DNA of 64,000 nucleotides. Origin: Oxyruncus cristatus (Eukaryota > Chordata > Aves > Passeriformes > Cotingidae). The translations under genes were made by a program, and so were the position numbers. The notes beneath the pieces are model-generated. The model did not search any database, was not told the origin of the DNA, and saw only the letters and a program-made list of their open reading frames with translations. Below are positions 1 to 12,700 of the stretch, one piece after another (within the stretch, counting starts at the first letter, position 1; each line of letters opens with the position of its first letter). The stretch lies in assembly GCA_013399855.1 (NCBI GenBank), contig VXAY01006251.1, positions 522,764 to 586,763 on the forward strand, given 5' to 3'.

Positions 1-3000
1 CGGTTCTTAGCAAAGCCAGTGTTGGAGTGTAGAGGATTAGAGTGGTAGAGGGGAGATATAGCCCCTTCTTGTCTTCCCTTGCTAACCATCATCACTGTAC
101 TAAAAGCTGTATAGAAGGCAGACTGTGCTTCACTGAACCTTCAGCACTGGTCTAGGTAGGTCTTGTCTGCTTTCTCCTAAAAATGAGCACTGCTAAAATT
201 CCCTGTCTTCTCTGTTAACCCAACTAATGGGAAGCAGCTTTTCCCCTTCAGTACTTAACTGTATATTTGGCATCATATCACTATATGAGTCTGAATTGAG
301 TGTGAATCTGGAATGCCTTAAGTTGATGCTCCAGTAAGAGTTGGATCAGATTTCAAGCACCTTATTTGTAAAGCAGACTGGGAATTTGTCAATCCTAAAC
401 CCAAAACTTGTAATGAATTACATAATACTGTGCTCCCTGTGCTACTATTAAAAACAAACCAAACACCAAAACTCCTTTTTCTTGGTGAATTGTGCTGCAG
501 CTGGCTGTTGTCTCCTTGACAGCTTTTTTTTTTTTTTTATAGCTGTTTCAAACAGAAGTTTAGTTTAACACACCAAGTTTGGGCTCATGACACTGGGATA
601 GCAGTGGAAGAAGGGAGATGATGTAACTCGTCCAGACGTTGCCTCTTGGGCAGAGGCAGATGCTGCATGAAATTATTGGGGGATGTTGAACACCTTGACT
701 CTGGAGCAGCAGCAGCAATCTTGCTCTTGTGTACTGAAGGGCTTTACTCAATGGATAATGCCTTTTTGAGTACCTTAATACATAAATCAATAGGAAAATG
801 TACTGAGATTTTAATTAATTAAGTTTTAAATTCAGCATTCTCTTGAGGTGAGTGCTTGTTGGAGATGGTGCAGAGAAGTCTGCGGGAGGTCATTTATGGG
901 CAAGGTTTTAATTGCATCTGATAATAGCTATGAAGTTAATGTGCTTTTACACAGAACTTGTGTTCTGATGCACACGTGTATGCCAGTTAAAAGAACCTAA
1001 AGAAATTATTGCTGTGATGGGCATATTCTCATAAGTTTGTACTAACAGAGGTCCACGTGGTTTGGCAGTTGCTCTAGGGAAGAACCTGGAATCACATGCA
1101 CATTATTATATTGCATGGGAAAACTTTCCTTCTTTAGTATGTAAATAGGTTACAGACTGGACTGGTCTGCCAGCATCTCCTGTCATTTTGTTGGTGGAGG
1201 TGATAATGGCTCTTTTACCAAGAACTCCTTCAACGGTCCCCTCCTATATTGGTCCGCTATTTTGGGAGGCAAACGGCCAAAGCTTCTTCCCCTAAAATTG
1301 TCAGATAAACCAAATAGCACCAGAAAATATTTCAGCTTGTTTTTCTTGTGACTGCACTGTCTTTAGCTGTAGTTATTGTGGGGTGGGTTTTTGCTTGGTT
1401 GGGGTTTTTTAAGTGAAGTTTATGCCCATGTCACCTACTCTACAGGAAAGTAGAAATTTTGGGATTCAAATAGTTAGCAAAAGAGATCATTTTTCATTTA
1501 TAGAATGTTTTGGAAGTATACCTGGGGAGCAAAACCTTCTGACGTTTTATGGTGTCAAAAAGTGTTTTCTAGAAATAAGAAATAGTTTATTGTCTTGATA
1601 CTGTGGTGTCTGACTGAAGTTGTAGTTCAGATGCCTTGAGACACTATTTTGAATGTTGCTGTGAGCTCAGTCCGTAAAAGAGAATGAGACTGAGTTGGTT
1701 GAAAAACAGTTTCCATGACATAACAGCATTTAGTCTGAATATTTGGTGTCCAGTCAAAGGATTTTGGCTTGAGAATGTTAAAGGTGGGGTTTTTTTCCAT
1801 TGTGGTATTTTAATGATGTGCAGCTTCTTGAGGAAAAACATGTTTTCTGCACCCCCACCCCCAAGTCCTTTGTTGGCTGTTTTCTTCCTTCCCAATTTTG
1901 AGAACAAACACTCTTGAAAAATTATTACTACCCACAGTAGAAAACAAGAGGGGATGTCCATGTGCATCTTCTTTACTTGTTTCTTTTCTAGGTATGCATT
2001 ACAGTTGCAGACTGTCTTGTATTGTACAGACATGTCTAGAAAAGTATCTGAATTGTTTTCATAGTTTATCATAAAAGTTTTTGTAGCCTGTTGCAACAGC
2101 ATTCTTTTTGGATTCAGTAATGAGAGGAATTGTTGCATATGATTGGAAGTTGTATTTGATATATAAAATCTTATTTTGCCTTAAATGTGTTTTAAAAACT
2201 TAGCCTTTATAATTAAAACAATTTCATTGCTGTTGTTACTTTCATTATTGTCATCTTGCAAAGTAAATCTTAGTCATTAAGTTTCTGTGCTGGTAAAGGA
2301 AAATTCTCTCTGTTTTAGCTGTGTTTCGGATTTTTTTTGTTTGTGCCTGCCTGCTCTTTTTCTCTAGGTGCTACAGAGATATGCACGGCTTTGTATGGCA
2401 AGGTGAAAACTGTATCATTTTGTAACAAAAGTAACAACACTTACTTTCAGTAGCATTTGTGCTCGCTTAAATTTTTCAGATGAGTGCTGAAGATTTTGTT
2501 TGCTGTCTAAATGGCAAAAGGCTTAGGGATAAGGGAGAGGCTGGTCCAAAGGTCAGGGTAATCGCCTAGGACTTGGAATTAAACTGGCAGTTTCCTTCTG
2601 CTGCAGATTTTGGGTATATTGTTGGCCAAATCACCTTTGTGCTCTAGCTGTGAATTGGGTTTAATAGTACTATTTAAGTTTGTAGGAGTGATGTGAGGAT
2701 AGATATATCGAAGCAAAACTATTTTGTTCTTCATCTCCTGTCCTTGCCTGACATCCTGCTTCCCCGTACTTGGTAGGTGGTTGCTCTCACTTTTGCTGTA
2801 TGGACTCTTGCTCAGTAGCATGGGAGAAGAGGAAGGACTGCATCACACACAGTTACTGGTATGTCATTTTTTGTTTCTTAAATTAAACCATAACACAGTA
2901 TTTTGTGCAGTCACAAGAACAGGGTAACAAAGAACTGGCTTTATGATGTAAGATAGTAATTGGAAGCAAGTGTTATAAAAAAACCCCAGTGCATGCTGTA

Positions 3001-3675
3001 AAAGGTTTACCTTTAAGATTCCATAAACATTTTTCCTCTGCTTCTATGTGCCCAAGTGTGTGAGTGATGGATTGAGGTTTTCAGGTTTTCTGCCGTGTTC
3101 TGTTCTTCTGTTGGTGTGCCTTCGAAGGCATTTAAATGCCAAACATTAGGTGTATGTAAACCAGGTTAACATTCAATTGAAGTTTTAATTACTCTTCACA
3201 AGAATATAAATTGAAATAAAAGAAGCTTCAAACTCTGCACTGTGTTTAATATTTGATGACGTGGTTTGTTAATAATCCCAAAAGATGTTTCTAGAGGTTG
3301 TTTCACATGGAGGGGAGGGTGAGTTACTGTACATAAATAGGATATCCTCTGATAGGAAGTTTGCTGGAATGTCTAAAAACCTGGAAAAGACAGTCAGGCA
3401 GAAACATGGGTTGTATTTAGTGGGAATAATGCAAATAGGCTACAGGATAAAATTTTTACAGAAACTTCTAAAGTGTTTAATATATTGCAAATCCATGGAT
3501 AACTTTTTAAGAAATTATGAAAAATAACCGTAAGACCAAGTTCATGTATTCTGTATTGTAGTCTCTGCACATTAAGATTTCTTAAGAGTTTTGTACCTGC
3601 AGTGGAAAGGAATCTTTTAAGAATCGGCAAATCCCAAAAAAGGTTATTTCATGGATATGTACAGCTATGTAAGAA

Positions 3676-3735
3676 GCGTTGTACAGAGTCAGACCAAGTG
3701 TTTATCTTGCTACTGTGCTATCCCCAGGTTTTCGC
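3676..3735 (+). repeat. Possible relic of an ancient amniote dispersed repeat
   Basis: The stretch beginning with gtcagaccaa and running through a 'cttgctactgtgctatcc' core resembles, from memory, a diverged dispersed repeat common in turtle and crocodile genomes whose consensus reads roughly 'gtcagaccaaaggtccat' followed by 'cagtatcctgtc'. The match is short and imperfect, so it is only a suggestion. Confidence 0.2.
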
Positions 3736-3982
3736 AGTAGATAAGCATGTAATGTATTTTGAAAAGAACAGTGTTGTTGCCCTTTGGTGGATTTTTAGTG
3801 ACTGAAAAAGCTGAGAGCGAGCTCTCAGAAAATACATGGAATATACTGTAGCAACCAGAAAAGCAAGGCAGAGTTTAGGGCTTACCAAGGGAAATGGGAA
3901 ATGATATAGAAAGACGCTGCAATCGTATTTTGCTTTTATCAGCTTTTAGTTGAAAAACTATGTTTTGTTTGGGTTACTGCAA

Positions 3983-3983
<1 letters not shown>

Positions 3984-4006
<23 letters not shown>
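3984..4006 (+). repeat. Poly-A tract (23 A) preceded by AATAAA
   Basis: A run of 23 A follows an AATAAA-like hexamer at 3981-3986. No recognisable transcript-derived sequence or target-site duplication is visible upstream, so a processed pseudogene is not supported. It is most simply a homopolymer tract. Confidence 0.8.
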
Positions 4007-4013
<7 letters not shown>

Positions 4014-4449
4014 TTGGACAAACAGGAATTTTAAGGACAGAAGACTTAGAAGGGAAGTAACGAAGAAGTATAATATATATAAATGGAAAGAAAAGGTACC
4101 AGCTTTCACTTGCAGCCTGATTTTTATAAGACTAAAAGAAATTATACCTATTGCATTAACAAAAAAGCTACTTTGTATTCCAAGGATCAGCTGCACTATT
4201 TGCATGAGGCACTGTTGTCAAAAATAGTGCAATTCAGAAGAAGAGCTGAGGCTGGTACTTGAGAGGCACACCTTGGAAAGTTCAGCAAGTGATTTTTAGA
4301 TGTGAATAATGAGAAGCCTGCATGCACCCTGTGTATTTTTAGCTGGTGAACCTAAACTAGGAATACAGGAATTTTACTGTCTTACAGTCAACTGGGAAAG
4401 GAGTATAGAAGCCCATATGGAGGATGACTGTTACTGTCCTTATTGGACT

Positions 4450-4475
4450 TGCACAATTCTTATTGGAATTGTGCA
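4450..4475. repeat. Perfect 10-bp inverted repeat with 6-nt loop
   Basis: The arms tgcacaattc (4450-4459) and gaattgtgca (4466-4475) are exact reverse complements around a 6-nt loop, ttattg. The flanks do not extend the pairing much. It lies in non-coding DNA about 700 bp upstream of the CDCA4 coding exon. No function can be assigned. Confidence 0.7.
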
Positions 4476-5126
4476 GTTCACTTACTCACCTGAGTAAGGG
4501 AACCGGAGGGACTGCTTTGGGCACCTCAGCTGAATGTCTCCAGTTACATGGAACAAATCTAAATACTATTCTCTCTGTAGCCAAAACAAGCTAATCTTTT
4601 CACGAATGCTGCCCGTAGTACTTTTTTCATGTTACTTTGTTAGGCATATTAATGTTCTGGAGGGGTCAAATCTTTTAAAGATGGTGTGCCAGGTTGTATT
4701 TTTATTTCCAAAATTAGAGGTTAAGCATGCCAGTAGAAACGCGGGAGGAGCGAGGAGACACTGCCTCTCCAGTAGGTGAAATACAGACGTTGAGATGTTT
4801 GCTTCTGTGCGAAGCAGCGGCTCCTGACTTCCATCAAGTGTGGAGCTTCATGGGAGCCAGGAGCTGGGAGCCCCTGCCTCTCTCCGATGCCATGCCTTGT
4901 GGACCTGCTCACCCCTGGTTCCCGAACGCCGTCTTTGGGATCCAGTCCATATGTTCCTGACCCCTGTTGTACCACACTGGCTTTCTATAACCTGGTATGA
5001 CAATTCTGATGTTTCTGTCTTTAAAGAATTTGCTTTTTTGAAGTTAAGATTAAAATTTGCTCTTCTGTTTTTTAGTCTTTTTTTGTTTCTCCCCTCCCTC
5101 TTGAGCATTGATGTTGTACAAGATTG

Positions 5127-5154
5127 TTTGTTTGTTTGTTTGTTTGTTTAACAG
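5127..5154 (+). other. CDCA4: CDCA4 3' splice site built on a (TTTG)5 microsatellite
   Basis: Five TTTG units and one TTTA (5127-5150) run straight into the acceptor AG at 5153-5154, so the exon begins at 5155, six bases before the ATG. The tract provides the T-rich run normally seen before an acceptor. The position fits the family layout of a non-coding first exon and a single coding exon. The acceptor is inferred from sequence, not from transcript data. Confidence 0.75.
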
Positions 5155-5160
5155 GACACA

Positions 5161-5910
5161 ATGTTTGTTCGAGGATTAAAGAGAAAATGTTTTGACGGTG
5201 AAGAAGATATTGAAGGGGCTCTGGCTGGTATTAAGGCTATTCCTTCCTATAATCTTCAGAGGCAGTCTCTTTTAGATATGTCCTTGGTTAAACTTCAGCT
5301 GTGTCACATGCTGGTTGAACCCAACCTCTGTCGTTCGGTACTTATAGCCAACACGGTACGTCAGATCCAAGAGGAAATGACTCAGGATGGGACTTGGCAG
5401 ATGATAAATACACAGAATACAGGGCAGGCATCCCTGGATCGTCTTGTTTCAACGGATATCCTCTGTCGTTCATCTAGGGAACAAGCTGAGGGAAAGCATG
5501 TTCCAGGCTATGGTACTTTCAATAAAGACTTTGAGGGTGACCAGGGACAAGATAGTTCAGGGACTATGTCAACAGCCTCTTCAGTGCAAGCCCCGAGAAA
5601 CCTGCAGAGCAACGTGTGGGAAATGGAGAATCCACAAGAAAACAAAGGAAACTTTCAGAAATCTTTAGATCAAATATTTGAGACACTGGAGAATAGAAGT
5701 CCCAATTCCGTTGAAGACCTGTTTTCAGAAGTTGACAATTCTTACTATGATCTTGATAGTATGTTAACAGGCATGATGAGCAACACAAAAATGGGACACT
5801 GTGATGGGCTTGAAACACTTTCTTCTTCAACCAGTACAGCTTCTAACTCTAATTGTAAATCTGATCTTAATGAGCTTGATCATATTGTGGAAATCCTTGT
5901 TGAATCCTGA
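5161..5910 (+). CDS. CDCA4: Cell division cycle-associated protein 4 (SERTA-domain transcriptional co-regulator)
   Basis: The 249-residue protein is recognisable as CDCA4 along its whole length and is close in size to the human protein as I recall it. It starts MFVRGLKRK, a basic N-terminal motif typical of the SERTA family. The SERTA domain lies at about residues 30-75 with the signature VEPNL (52-56) and RQIQEEM (67-73). A conserved acidic and aromatic block follows (about 166-205, including DLFSEVD and YYDLDSML). The C-terminal motif ELDHIVEILVES (238-249) is the family's PHD/bromodomain-interaction type ending. Known family role: nuclear protein influencing E2F-dependent transcription and cell proliferation, itself E2F-responsive. 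The whole coding region is in one exon; the start is fixed by the acceptor six bases upstream and by the family N-terminus. The frame is intact. The downstream neighbour on the same strand is a paralogue, so this is one half of a tandem pair. Confidence 0.97.
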   Translation: MFVRGLKRKCFDGEEDIEGALAGIKAIPSYNLQRQSLLDMSLVKLQLCHMLVEPNLCRSVLIANTVRQIQEEMTQDGTWQMINTQNTGQASLDRLVSTDILCRSSREQAEGKHVPGYGTFNKDFEGDQGQDSSGTMSTASSVQAPRNLQSNVWEMENPQENKGNFQKSLDQIFETLENRSPNSVEDLFSEVDNSYYDLDSMLTGMMSNTKMGHCDGLETLSSSTSTASNSNCKSDLNELDHIVEILVES

Positions 5911-6740
5911 AACTCCTTGTGTAGGAGGTAAAGATCTGTTAACAGGAAGCAAAGACTCGAGAGTTTAATGTTAATGGGAAGAAAAGACTCCACAGTTTGT
6001 TCTATCAAATCTGCACGAGTATTTTACAAATATCTATATATTATATAGATATATATATTAAAAAGCACTTCATATTGCAAAATAGTGTTAACTCTTAAAG
6101 TTAACCTGCAACTTGTAGTGTAATAATCTGATTTATTGTCCACTGAACTGTAAGTACATACGGTAAATGCTTCTAAGTTCGGGGTCCAAGGCTCTTGAAA
6201 TTGGGTTCCTTTAACCAATTTGTTTTAGCCTTTGATGGAGGATAAGCTCAGTGAGAGGGATTCTCTCATCTTCTTATACTTCCTCCCATAAAAATGGTAA
6301 TAAACCGAGAGAGAAGTTGGATAACTGGATTTCTATTTTCCTCCGGTTTCCGCTTTGTTACACCACAGAACTCCTACCATATCTGCTGCTTCTGTTCTAA
6401 GTCGCTACATGGCTCTTAAAGAGCAGTATGCAATAGTTCCTGTTACCCTTGCTAGCTTCCTCTGGGTTTTGCTACAATTTTTACTTCAAAAATAGTTTAA
6501 AAGTGTTTACTGGTGTTTAGATTTTTCCAGGTATTTTCCTAAAATATATTTTTACTACAGATGTTATGTCAGCTGCTAACTTAGTAACTTTGGATCATAT
6601 CTGCAGTTGATGTATTTTTTGGAAGATTTTCAAAAAGGGATTTTTTTTTTACCATGAGCTACCCAATGTAGTTCAGTAAAGTGTATGTAAATGTAAATAT
6701 ACAATTTTATACTTTACATTAAAATGTAAGAGCTGTTTTC
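5911..6740 (+). other. CDCA4: CDCA4 3'UTR (end uncertain)
   Basis: AT-rich sequence follows the stop codon. An AATAAA hexamer lies at 6299-6304 and an ATTAAA at 6718-6723; either could direct polyadenylation, and I take the second as the outer limit. A palindromic AT hairpin lies within it at 6030-6052. Transcript 3' ends would be needed to fix the boundary. Confidence 0.5.
6030..6052. repeat. 11-bp AT palindrome in CDCA4 3'UTR
   Basis: The arms atatctatata (6030-6040) and tatatagatat (6042-6052) are exact reverse complements separated by one base, within a longer alternating AT tract. It could be a weak RNA hairpin in the 3'UTR or merely a low-complexity TA run. Confidence 0.6.
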
Positions 6741-9700
6741 ATTATTCTGTTTTATAAAGTAGTACTTTACTAAATTGAGAATTGTACATTTATGCTTTTC
6801 ATACCCTGCATACTTGAGATCATTAGAGGAAGAGCTTTGATCCAGCTAGATACAATTACATTTAATTCATTTCAGACCATACTTTTTGTTAACTCCAAAC
6901 CTAAATTACGTAGGTTTTTATTTATGTGTATTTATATGTAAATGTCATCAAGTGAATTGTTTATCACTGAAGTCTACCATCAAATATTTGTTTATATGGG
7001 ATAACTATCTTGCACTAATTACTACAAAAAGTGTTATTAGTGGCCTTTAAATCTCACTGGTATGTCGTGATGTCTTGTCATAATTAATATGCTCCACTCC
7101 TACCAAGGTTTTCCTCTTGGCTTTTTTTTTAATAACAAAAGATAATACAACATGGGATGGTGGTCTTTTCTTCACATTCGGTTTAGAGTGTATATAATTA
7201 GGCTTCTTCCTATGAGGCTTTTTTTGGGGAAAGGGATAATTCAAGTGCAGCCTATGGTTTTGTTACAAAATAACGAATGTTTGCCATCACAAGCTGCTAC
7301 TGGGGAAAAGCCCCAAGCTAGCAGGGAGTAGAAAAGGGGAAAAGATGGACTGGTTTCTGGAATGTCTTAGCATTGGCTCTGCCAGAGGAGACATCTGCCA
7401 GTGACTCAGTTGTTTTCTGTAGATCTGAACCGAGCAAGTTGCTGAACGTGAAGAGAAAACCTTGCTGTGTCTGACAGGCTCTGGCTTCCCATGAGTGACC
7501 TTTCCTACTGTGCACTGTCCTTGGCAGATCCTCAAACTCCTGAAGAGGGGATTTGAGGGGGAGGTACCAAGGGGGTGTTAAGGATATTTGAGTATCACCT
7601 CAAGAAAAGGAGACTGCTGAGCTTATGGTTTAAACAAGTGCTTTAGAATCATCTGCTTTGAGGAAAAATTAGAGCGTTAGCTAAATTTTTCAAACCCAAT
7701 AGTTGCACGAATATTGGTTCCGTTGCATGAAACCACACATTTGGTGTGAGTCGTCAGTGAATCTGAAAGTGTTTCTTGTATTAAACTTGGCATAACTTGA
7801 TCTGTAGTGACTGTAGTAGTTAAGCATTGCTTCCTCAATTAAAGCTTGATTAATAACTTTGTATTAAAGGATGAAATGCCACATAGGCACTTGCAAGTTC
7901 AGTCCATATGATACAGCTGAACCAAAGAAAAGCCAATGCTACGTGTCTTTAATCAATCGAGAGATCACTCATAACTGATAGATGTTGCAGTAGTTCATCT
8001 TGCCTCAGGAGTCTACAAATGCTGATGCAAACTGTCGTACCTCCCAGTGAAATAACAGTCTGCTTTATTTGGTAGTGTTTGTTGTAGTGTCAGAGATTCC
8101 TCCAAAATTATAAACCTGCAGGTAGTTTTTCCTGATGCTTTTCTATGTGTGAACCGCTGAATTGGACAGCAGGTGCCTTAGGGTAAAGCAGAAAGCCAGG
8201 CAGTTTTATATAGGGAACATCAGCATTAAGTTGAATAACTAAATATCTTCTGTTCCTCTGGGAAGTTCCCCAAAACTACTCTAAACTGTCTTTAAGCAGT
8301 CTAAACTGTCTGTTTGTTGCAGGTAGGAATTAGTATCATTTGTTCATAACTGTTATATATGTCAGATGCCTGTGTGTGTATTTCTAACTCTACACCTATA
8401 CAGTGGATCTAGCTGGATGCATTCCTTTACTGGGGAAGCTGTGCCTAATTAAAACAATTTGTAGAGACTGCTTGGCTTAAGGGGGAAGGTATTGGGTAAG
8501 TATGCTTTTGTGGAGTTAAGCATTTAAACAGAAACATGTATCCTGTTCTATTACATTCTTAAAACCTACACCAAATATGTGCTTTTACAAGCCTGACATC
8601 TTGGCTCGGCAGGTATTAGGATTGGTGTTGCTGAAACTTGCACAGTCACCGGACTGATGCGTGCCTACAACTGGTCTGACTTTGCAGAGACCAGTCAGTG
8701 TAAAATCAGCTTGTCTCCCCACTGCTTTAATAACGTGTCTCAGTCTAATTCAGCTGCTCATGTTTCTCCTCTACTGGCAGAAAAAGAGGAAAAAAAGGAA
8801 TTAAAAAAAAAGAGCTTTATTTTCTAACTGCCCTTGTAATTTCTTTGCTAATCTAAAGAGGTATTGGTTAAATATGCATGATTTAAAGGTTAATACAATG
8901 TTTCCCCTCTATTTGTTCCTCTGAGGTACTGAGAGACATCAGAAATGATACAGCGCCTGTAAGATGGTAAATTCTAAATTACTTAATGAGCTGTTAATAC
9001 AAATGGTAAGAGATGGCACTTGCTGCTGGGGATTTTCCTAATTTCTACATATAAATGGGAAATAATTTAGCCTCTGTTAAATTAGGAGAGGCTTCTGACA
9101 GATTTTGCTACCATTTTTGTGCTCCTAGGGAAAAGTGTGATGGAGTTGCCACGTGTGAAACAAGGCTGTTGGTTTGCGTGATGTAACTGGGCTGCAGACT
9201 TTCACAAAACAAACTTTCAAGCACATAGCTAATATCAAATCTGCTTCCTTCTCAGGTAACCTTGAGTATCTGTCCCCTTCTGCCTCTGTGCCTGTGGTTT
9301 TATTTCTCCTTCTCTTTTGCCAGAAAATACCAGGTTCTGTAGCTCTGGCATTCTTGCTGTGCAAGAAGTGTGAGGATCCAGGCTGCAGTAACAAGGGCTT
9401 GTCTGCCTATTGGTTCCCTCTTTGTTTGGTGTTTGTTGTTTTCTTTTAATCTGTGAGCCTGTTTAGCAAAAAATGTCACCTGTCTCTATGAACAGAGCCA
9501 GCCATATTTGCCTCAAGGACAAATTTGCTCAATGAAGAGGGAATAATTTCTTTGGATGAAAAGCACCTTTCCTGACCAGACTGCATCGGGAGTGCAGCAA
9601 TGAGGGGTTCCAGCCTTGAGCAGAGTAGGGATTCACATGTGAGCTGAGCCTTCAGACTCACCAGGAATTACCTGTTTTGAAAGCTGTCCTCAGACTTTTT

Positions 9701-12700
9701 TTGAAGTCTCGGGTATGTCTGGGCTGCTTTAGTTGGCATCTTAAAAGATGTTATTGTAAATTAACTGAGAGTGTAGTTTCACATTGTAATTACCAGACCA
9801 TTATGGATTTTTTTTTTGTGCCTCAGAATATTGATTTGAGTGTATGGCTGCTTTACAGTCCTGCAAACTATTCCATAGTCCCATACAAGTAAAGAGCTGT
9901 CAAAAGGTAGAACGAAAAAAAAATTACTTACTTGCTGACATAGGATAAGACAAATAAAAATGCTTTCAAAAGTGACTTCTGCTCAAAGTGAAAGTATGCT
10001 TATGTCTCAGGCCTACGATGTATAGTCCCATATGCAAAAAAAACATGACATGATGACAAATTTTGTTTGCTCATCAACTCTTAAATGAGTGTGATTTCAC
10101 ACTCTGTGACTAATATTAAAAGTACAAAGCCGCCAAGTTTCAAAGAAATGAAATAAACATCTTGGGAACATACATATTTCGTCAATCTGACTTGTTCAAC
10201 TGCAAGGTTTTGCAAGGATTGTCTGAACTCCTTTTGGTATCTCTTGTAAAATTGACAGTTAAGATAAATTTTCCTTTTTTTTTTCAAGCAAGTTCCATGA
10301 AGAGATGAAATCCCATTGAATAATTTAAGTTGTCAGCAAAGAGACTTACTTTAGATGTTTGTAGTGCCTGTTTTTAAAAAAAGCCAGTGAAAAATACTAA
10401 AATTTCATTATCTGACATGATTTTCGTAAGCTGGTATGGCAGCTCTTGTTTAAAAAAAAACAACTACTCCTTTGCTTAACCAAGATTCCCCCAAAATGAG
10501 TGTTTTATGACCTTAAGAATTATTGTGGTATGTTCATGCATGACCAACATGTCAACAGGAAAACCTAAAGCTAGAGGCAGCTTTGCATTGCAGGGAAAAC
10601 ATTTGAGTAATTTCAGCTGTCATCGTCTTAGGGAAGAGTAATTGAAGATACAGGTGAATACGTGACTTCTTTTAAAAACGGAATTAAAAAGAAATTGTAT
10701 CCACATGTCTGCTGCATTTGAAAGTCCCCTTAGGAGGATGTGGAAAGGGCAAGTATGTACTGAAGTAGTGAAATGCTGCAACAAAGGAACGGTGTACAAT
10801 ATTTTTCATGTGCCAATTACAGACAAGTTTTGAAGAGGAGATCAAGAAAATGTAATGCAACTTCAAATTGGCATTGTGCAAGCTTTCAAAACAGGACTTC
10901 TAAAGGAAAGAACAGGTATGGTTCTAAAAAAAAGTCAAACCTTCAAACAAAACCCAGTAGAGTTTAATACTTAGAGGGAAAAAAACAGTACTTACAACAA
11001 ACTCGCTTTTCTGTATTTGAGATCGTTACTGAAGGAAAAGGTATATATGGAAAGAACTGGGTGTTGGGATTGTTTTGTGTCCAGTGAGCTGCCAAGTTTG
11101 AGATAAAATCGTTGGATGGGTTTTTGTTTAAATTGAATCTCAGTAATGTGGTTTGCTTTTGTGTCTCTGAAAGGTAAAGGGAGAAAGTGCGTTTTTGTGT
11201 AAATTGTGATTCTTTTGACAGAATAATGGCTGATTTACTACTCTTGAGAAATATTCAATAAGGTGGTGGTGGTGGTGTGTTAATAACCGTCTTGAGTCAT
11301 GGCTCTTTTTTTAAAAAAGCATGAATAAGTGCAGCATTAGATTGTTCACAGAGGCTTTACCACCAAAGACAGGTGATAAAGCTAACCAGGCTTTAGTGCA
11401 GTATGCTCTGCCTTTCTCACTTCCTTATGGAAACAGCATGCAGGATCATTCTGCCATTCAGTTTAAAATATCTAATTAATTTCAACCAAATCTGGCAGAT
11501 CTCGCATTCACTACATTTTTAGAATTTTTCTAAGTGTGGAGATGAGAGATCAGAAGAAAACCATGTTCTGTACTGATATCCAGTAATCCAGATAAGGGAG
11601 AGACCTAAGTTTCCAGGCATGAGACCAGCTTCAATTAGAGCTTGTACCTTAGACTCAGAGGTAATTAATCACAAACATAAATCCATAGGAAAGCAGTCTT
11701 CATTAGTTCCTGTGTTCCTGGAACCCTGTTTTTGAATAGGTGCCTAGTACGAGGGTAAGGAGAAGTAGCAGACCTCCAGTGATCCTTTCAGATGAGTTGT
11801 ACAGAGACCTTGGTTGTTTTGGGGGTTGGGTTTTTTTCTGGTTCATGTGAAATCTGCTGCAAAAGCAAAAGTGCTGCTCATGAGAATGGTATTCTGCCCT
11901 GCTGCAGTGAGTATAGTCATACTGAAAGGCCACATTCAAATCATTAAAAAATCATATTAGTCCTCTGTTTGCCTCGAGTTTAGCTTAAGTCAAAATGGGA
12001 GAGCACCAGACTCCTAAAACATGACCTCATTTGAGAAAGTAAGGGCGTTTTAATGAAAGTTTTTTGTCAAGAAAGACCTTATACAGGAGCCCTCTGAATT
12101 CTTCACCCTATGAGACAAGCACGGCTCCTCTAGTGTAAGGTGCAATTTGCATGGAACATGTCACCAAGATGAACTAGTTTCCAGTTCCCTTACATGAATC
12201 CCACTGTTGCCCCAAGGAAAAAAAAAAAAAAAAAGACAAAACCCTTTGCAAATAATCAGTGTATTTTGTGTAATTTCCATTACGTTCTCCAAACGTTAAG
12301 CCATAAATCGAAAGTTCTGATGTGTGTGTTCAAACAACTCCAGGTTCAGTTTTTTCGTAGCTCTTGTCAGAGAATGTTTGAAACACAACTGCCCTTTCTA
12401 GAAGCACCTGCTGTAGAAGGCACGCGCACCCTTTTCTGTTGTACAGAACAAAAATTGGTGACAGAGCAGCTGACAGCATTAGGGCAATCACTTAAGAAAG
12501 AGTGGGGAGGGCAGGGTGTTGGTGTCTTTCTGGGAGGTCTGCTGGACAGGAGGAGAATGGCTGCACCACAGGCTCAGGCATTGCATTGTTCCCTGGAGCT
12601 GTAGAGAGGGAGGAACTGTCCAGGACTGTGCCAGTGCTGTGAAGCTGCCCCATCGGGGGTCAAGTCTACAAAACCTAATCTTTGCTCAAGTTATGAGGAC

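Larger units (their letters stand above)
1..5154 (+). other. Non-coding sequence upstream of the CDCA4 coding exon (probable intron 1)
   Basis: I see no convincing coding exon here on either strand. A 3' splice site at 5153-5154 just before the CDCA4 start codon implies that at least the right-hand part is CDCA4 intron 1. The 5' non-coding exon and promoter were not located; there is no CpG island in this stretch, so they probably lie left of the window. The interval holds poly-T (524-538), poly-A (3984-4006), a perfect hairpin near 4450 and a modest GC-rich patch around 4730-4930 without recognisable gene structure. The longest open frame (minus strand, 1644-2138) is low-complexity and looks like chance. 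Confidence 0.6.

Noticed and set aside
3981..4006. AATAAA plus poly-A as a processed pseudogene end
   Set aside because: No recognisable gene sequence upstream and no flanking target-site duplication seen.
5444..5830. Out-of-frame ORFs overlapping CDCA4
   Set aside because: Shadows of the strongly supported CDCA4 frame.
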